A stretch of DNA of 64,000 nt from Microbacterium sp. SORGH_AS_0862 (GTDB taxonomy: Bacteria > Actinomycetota > Actinomycetes > Actinomycetales > Microbacteriaceae). The notes beneath the pieces are model-generated. The model had not been told where the DNA came from. It did not search any database and saw only the letters and a list, made by a program, of their open reading frames with translations. The stretch lies in the NCBI RefSeq assembly GCF_030818795.1, contig NZ_JAUTAY010000001.1:3038001-3102000 (forward strand). The letters are read 5' to 3'. Below are positions 60,142-64,000 of this stretch, piece after piece; within the stretch, counting starts at the first letter, position 1, and each line of letters opens with the position of its first letter. Position numbers and translations under genes: made by a program.

Positions 60142-62833
60142 ATGTCTGTCGTCATCGATGCCCTCGTCGACCGGGCCCAAGAAGCTCTGGCCGCGTACGC
60201 ATCCTTCACCCAGGAGCAGATCGACCAGATCGTCCGCAAGGCGTCGGTCGCTGCGCTCAGCCACCACGCCGACCTCGCCGTGCTCGCCGTCGAAGAGACG
60301 CGCCGAGGCACCTTCGAGGACAAAGCCGTGAAGAACATGTTCGCGTGCGAACACGTCACGAACTCGATCATCAACCAGCGCACGGTCGGCGTGATCTCGA
60401 CCGACGAGCTCACCGGCATCACCGAGATCGCCGACCCGGTCGGCGTCGTGTGCGCCCTCACGCCGGTCACGAACCCGACATCCACGACGATCTTCAAGTC
60501 GCTCATCGCGCTGAAGACCCGCAACCCCATCGTCTTCGGGTTCCACCCGTCCGCTCAGCGCTCGTCCGTGGCCGCCGCGACGGTCGTGCGTGATGCGGCC
60601 GTGGCTGCCGGCGCCCCCGCCGACTGCATCCAGTGGATCGAGGAGCCGTCGATGGAGGCGTCGGGCGAGCTCATGAACCACCCCGGCGTCGCGCTCATCC
60701 TCGCCACCGGCGGCAACGCCATGGTGCGAGCGGCGTACTCCTGCGGCAAGCCCGCCCTCGGCGTCGGCGCCGGCAACGTGCCCGCCTTCATCGAGCGCAC
60801 GGCGAAGGTCGGTCGCGCGGTCAACGACATCGTGATCTCGAAGTCGTTCGACAACGGCATGGTCTGCGCGTCGGAGCAGGCCGTCATCCTCGAGGCGCCG
60901 ATCGCGAAGGAGGCCCTCGCGGAGTTCGCTCGCCTGCATGCCTACATGGCGACGCCGGCCGAGAAGCGCCTGCTGGAAGAGTTCATCTTCGGCGTGGCCG
61001 CCGACAGCGCCAACTGCGCCGACGCGAAGCTCAACGCATCCGTCGTCGGACAGTCGCCGGCCTGGATCGCACAGCAGGCCGGCTTCGAGGTCCCCGCGGA
61101 CACGTCGATCATCCTCGCCGAGGTCTCCGGCGTCGGACCGCACGAGCCTCTGACGCGCGAGAAGCTCGCGCCCGTGCTGGCCGTGCTGCACGCCCGCAAC
61201 CCCCAGGAGGGCATCGACCTCGCCGAGCAGATGGTCGCCTTCGACGGGCTCGGCCACTCCGGCGCGATCCACAGCAACGATCCCGCGGTCATCGCCGACT
61301 TCGCCGACCGCGTGAAGGCCGTGCGCATCATCGAGAACGCCCCGTCGGCCCTCGGCGGCATCGGCGACATCTACAACGCGTTCATGCCGTCGCTGACCCT
61401 CGGCTGCGGCTCCTACGGTCACAACTCGGTCTCGAACAACGTCTCGGCGGTGAATCTGTTGAACATCAAGCGCGTCGGTCGGCGCAACAACAACCTGCAG
61501 TGGTTCAAGATCCCCGCGAAGACGTACTTCGAGCCGAACGCGCTGCGGGTACCTGATCGACATGAAGCACATCGACCGGGTCACGATCGTCACCGACGCC
61601 ACGATGACCAAGATGGGCTTCGTCGACCGGGTCGTCGACATCCTGCACCGCCGGGCGACGCCCGTGCACCTGCAGATCATCGACCGGGTGCTGCCCGAGC
61701 CCACCGTGGCGAGCGTTCAGGCCGGAGCCGCGCAGATGCGTGAGTTCCAGCCCGACACGATCATCGCGCTCGGCGGCGGTTCGCCCATGGATGCGGCGAA
61801 GGTCATGTGGCTTCTGTACGAGAACCCCGACGTGCAGTTCTCCGACATGCGGGAGAAGTTCTTCGATGTGCGCAAGCGCGCCTTCAAGTTCCCCGAGCTG
61901 GGGGCCAAGGCCAAGCTCGTGTGCGTGCCGACCACGTCGGGCACCGGAAGCGAGATGACGCCGTTCGCGGTGATCACCGACGAGACCACGGGCATGAAGT
62001 ACCCGCTCGCGGACTACGCGCTCACCCCGTCGGTCGCCATCATCGACCCGACGCTGACCGCGGCGCTGCCGGCCTTCCTCGTGGCGGATGCGGGCTTCGA
62101 CGCCCTCACCCACGCGACCGAGGCGTACGTGTCCGTCTACGCGAACGACTACACCGACGGACTCGCGCTGCACGCGATCAAGCTGATCTTCGAGAACATC
62201 GTGCGTTCCACGCAGGCACCCGCGGGGTCCAAGGACGCCGCCGATCTGCAGGCTCGCGAGAAGATGCACAATGCCGCATCCATCGCCGGCATGGCGTTCG
62301 GCAACGCGTTCCTCGGGATCGTGCACGCCATGGCACACGTGACCGGTTCGAAGTTCCACCTCGTGCACGGCCGCACCAACGCGATCTACCTGCCGCACGC
62401 GATCCGCTACAACGGCCGCGTTCCCAGCAAGGTCACGAGCTGGCCGAAGTACGAGCGCTACATCGCGCCGGAGCGCTACCAGGAGATCGCCAAGCACCTG
62501 GGCCTGAAGGCGGACACCCCGGAGCAGGGCGTCGAGAGCTACGCCCGCGCCGTCGAGAAGCTGCGCGACGCCGTCGGCATCGAGCGCTCGTTCCAGGCGC
62601 AGGGTGTTGCGGAGGGCGACTTCATCGGCCGCCTCGACGAGCTGGCCATGGCCGCCTACGGGGACCAGTGCGCTCCGGCCAACCCACGTCTGCCGCTGCT
62701 CGCGGACATGCGCACCCTCATGGAGGCGGCCTACTACGGCACCTCGTTCGACGAAGTGCGCGCTGCCCGTGCGCACGCCGAAGCTGCGGCGGATGCGGCG
62801 ACTGAGCCCGCCCGTCCGACGCAGGACGCCTGA
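60142..62833 (+). pseudogene. adhE: Bifunctional aldehyde-alcohol dehydrogenase AdhE, frameshifted
   Basis: A full AdhE of about 896 residues is present but split by one extra G in GGG 61547-61549. The N-terminal half (60142 to the shift) is the acetaldehyde dehydrogenase, with 'GNVPAFIERTAKVGRA' and catalytic Cys in 'NGMVCASEQAVI'. The second frame is the iron alcohol dehydrogenase, with 'IALGGGSPMDAAKVMW', 'TTSGTGSEMTPFAVI' and the metal-binding 'HAMAHVTGSKFHLVHGRTNA'. Removing one G gives 'NALRYLIDMKHIDR' across the junction. The enzyme reduces acetyl-CoA to ethanol in low oxygen. The shift may be a sequencing error, as the rest is well conserved. Confidence 0.93.
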
Positions 62834-62852
62834 ATCCCCTTCTCGGCGTCCG

Positions 62853-62881
62853 GGCCCCGGGATCCTCGTGATCCCGGGGCC
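62853..62881 (+). terminator. adhE terminator
   Basis: GGCCCCGGGATC (62853-62864) and GATCCCGGGGCC (62870-62881) form a perfect 12-bp stem with a 5-base loop, 20 bp after the adhE stop, followed by TTCG. Confidence 0.85.
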
Positions 62882-62910
62882 TTCGCCGTGCCAGGAGGTA
62901 GGGTCGAGGC

Positions 62911-63390
62911 ATGGTTTCGCGCGACGACGACGCTCTCAGCTGGGACGGTGACGACGACCCGACGCTCGCCCCGCAGGTGGCGCCCCGCCGGGCCCCGTCC
63001 GTCCCGGAGACGGCGCCGAAAGATGCTCCCGCGAGCCGGGCGAGCGTGGAGACGGATGCGGCACCCGCATCCGTCTCCGACGACGCCGAGTCCGCGCCGA
63101 TGAGCAATGCCGCGCTCGTGACGCTCGGCGTGTTCGGCGGGATCTATCTGCTGCTCGCCGTCGGGTGGTTCATCGGCGGGTCGCGCCTGCAGTTCGTCGC
63201 GCAGCTGTTCATCAATCCCGCAGCTCACATCGCGGCGTGGATCCTGGCGATCGCGGCCCCCGCGGTCTGGTTCACGACCACGATGGTGCTGACCCGCTCC
63301 CGGCCCATGTGGCTGCGGATCGTGGCGCTGGTCGTCGGCGCGGTGGTGCTGCTGCCCTGGCCGTTCCTCATGACGGGAGTCGGAGCATGA
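62911..63390 (+). CDS. Membrane protein with disordered N-terminus
   Basis: The 159-residue product has an acidic, Pro/Ala-rich N-terminal half (1-65) and three membrane segments (about 68-90, 102-122 and 133-155). Homologues in Microbacterium are sometimes labelled DNA polymerase III gamma/tau because of the low-complexity region, but no ATPase motif is present. CAGGAGG precedes ATG 62911. It overlaps the next membrane-protein gene by 4 bp. Confidence 0.7.
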   Translation: MVSRDDDALSWDGDDDPTLAPQVAPRRAPSVPETAPKDAPASRASVETDAAPASVSDDAESAPMSNAALVTLGVFGGIYLLLAVGWFIGGSRLQFVAQLFINPAAHIAAWILAIAAPAVWFTTTMVLTRSRPMWLRIVALVVGAVVLLPWPFLMTGVGA

Positions 63391-63731
63391 GCGCCACGAC
63401 GCCCGCGCGCCGCGTCGCGTTGCCGGTCTGGCTGATCGTCACGATCGCCGGCTTCGCCGCCCTCTTCTTCGCGTTCGCGCTCTGGACGGCGCTCGGATTC
63501 CTGTTCCAGCAGGCCGGGGGAGACGCCGGCCTGACCGGGTACGGCTGGTTCGTGCTGCTGCTGCCCGTGCTGTTCCCGATCCTCGTGTTCGCCGGCTGCT
63601 TCGCCCTCGGCTGGCGGCGCAAGGCGGGGCCCTTCGCGCTTGTGCTCCTGCTCGGCCTGTGCCTGGTCACCGTCTTCTGGCTCGACATCTTCGCCTACGC
63701 GTCGGTCACCCCCGCGCTCTACAACGCCTGA
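63387..63731 (+). CDS. Three-helix membrane protein
   Basis: The 114-residue product has three hydrophobic segments (about 12-38, 50-72 and 78-104). Its ATG overlaps the upstream stop by 4 bp, so the two small membrane proteins are probably partners. No family is recognised. It ends upstream of serA. Confidence 0.7.
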   Translation: MSATTPARRVALPVWLIVTIAGFAALFFAFALWTALGFLFQQAGGDAGLTGYGWFVLLLPVLFPILVFAGCFALGWRRKAGPFALVLLLGLCLVTVFWLDIFAYASVTPALYNA

Positions 63732-63785
63732 GATCCGAAGGCCCAACGTCCCGTCACACGGTCGGGGACACCGCGACCGGGGCAG

Positions 63786-63791
63786 TAGGCT
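63786..63791 (+). promoter_or_regulatory. Probable serA -10 box
   Basis: TAGGCT lies about 95 bp before the serA GTG. The leader it implies includes AAAGGAC as the ribosome site. A -35 box is not evident. Confidence 0.4.
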
Positions 63792-63887
63792 GACAAGTGC
63801 GCGGCCGGCCAGTCCGCGACGCGCTTCCACCCGCCTCGCGCCGTCGTGCTCTGCACGCGGTCCCGCATGTGTCAAAGGACATCCGCT

Positions 63888-64000
63888 GTGACCAAGCCCG
63901 TCGTCCTCATCGCTGAAGAGCTCTCTCCCGCCACGATCGACGCCCTCGGGCCCGATTTCGACGTGCGCCACGTCGACGGAGCGGATCGCTCCGCACTGCT
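63888..64000 (+). CDS. serA: D-3-phosphoglycerate dehydrogenase, 5' end
   Basis: Only the first 37 codons are in the window, from GTG 63888. They read 'TKPVVLIAEELSPATIDALG' then 'FDVRHVDGADRSAL', the start of actinobacterial SerA, which opens serine synthesis from 3-phosphoglycerate. AAAGGAC precedes the start. Downstream of ilvC and adhE, serA is in the order commonly seen in Microbacteriaceae. Confidence 0.85.
   Translation, partial: MTKPVVLIAEELSPATIDALGPDFDVRHVDGADRSAL

Overview
The window is high-GC chromosomal DNA from an actinomycete, most likely Microbacterium or a close relative in the Microbacteriaceae. The evidence is the gene order prfB-ftsE-ftsX-smpB-ssrA, a tmRNA tag of the form AESKRTDFALAA, several TANNNT -10 boxes placed for leaderless mRNAs, many GTG starts, and strong GC preference at third codon positions.

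Region 1 (1-10.8 kb) is the right part of an integrated phage-like element, with every gene on the minus strand. It runs from a large serine integrase at its right edge (9400-10797) through small early-type genes, a tRNA-Arg(TCT), an HTH replication-type protein, a scaffold-like protein and a beta-repeat fibre-like protein. It ends in a cargo block: an unknown protein, a DprA-like protein, a ComF-like phosphoribosyltransferase and a membrane-anchored protein cut by the window edge. No terminase, portal or capsid gene is visible. The integrase end abuts the last ~34 codons of a tadC-like gene, so the element appears to have inserted into the 3' end of tadC; the rest of the Tad pilus locus (pilin-like, TadE, TadE-like and TadG-like genes) follows.

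Region 2 (12.4-21 kb) holds a cupin protein, an SdpI-like membrane protein, a GntR/DUF1648 pair, a thioredoxin-reductase-like/methyltransferase fusion divergent from an XRE-cupin regulator, a formate/nitrite transporter, alditol oxidase and an MFS transporter. Region 3 (20.9-27 kb) is the conserved prfB-ftsEX-smpB-ssrA neighbourhood, with a decayed histidine-kinase tail, a SIMPL protein and a siderophore-interacting protein between smpB and the tmRNA.

Region 4 (27-39 kb) is rich in stress functions: a MerR regulator with an SDR, an LLM oxidoreductase, a fatty-acid desaturase, a cold-shock protein with a long leader, a MarR regulator, two paralogous short proteins flanking a manganese catalase and an SDR, a class-A beta-lactamase-like protein split by an in-frame stop, a lipoprotein, a HisN-type phosphatase and tRNA-Lys(CTT). 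Region 5 (39-45.4 kb) is a sugar locus: a ROK repressor divergent from an ABC importer and a GH13 alpha-glucosidase. Region 6 (45.4-52.4 kb) carries TetR/MMPL and MarR/MFS efflux modules and a thiolase. Region 7 (52.5-64 kb) is central metabolism: otsA-otsB, ilvD-ilvB-ilvN-ilvC, adhE, two small membrane proteins and the start of serA.

Four genes carry frameshifts (27.98, 35.05 and 61.55 kb in short G runs; 24.81 kb by a 7-bp tandem duplication) and one carries an in-frame stop (36.95 kb). The three G-run cases could be sequencing errors, and their reads should be checked before the genes are called dead.
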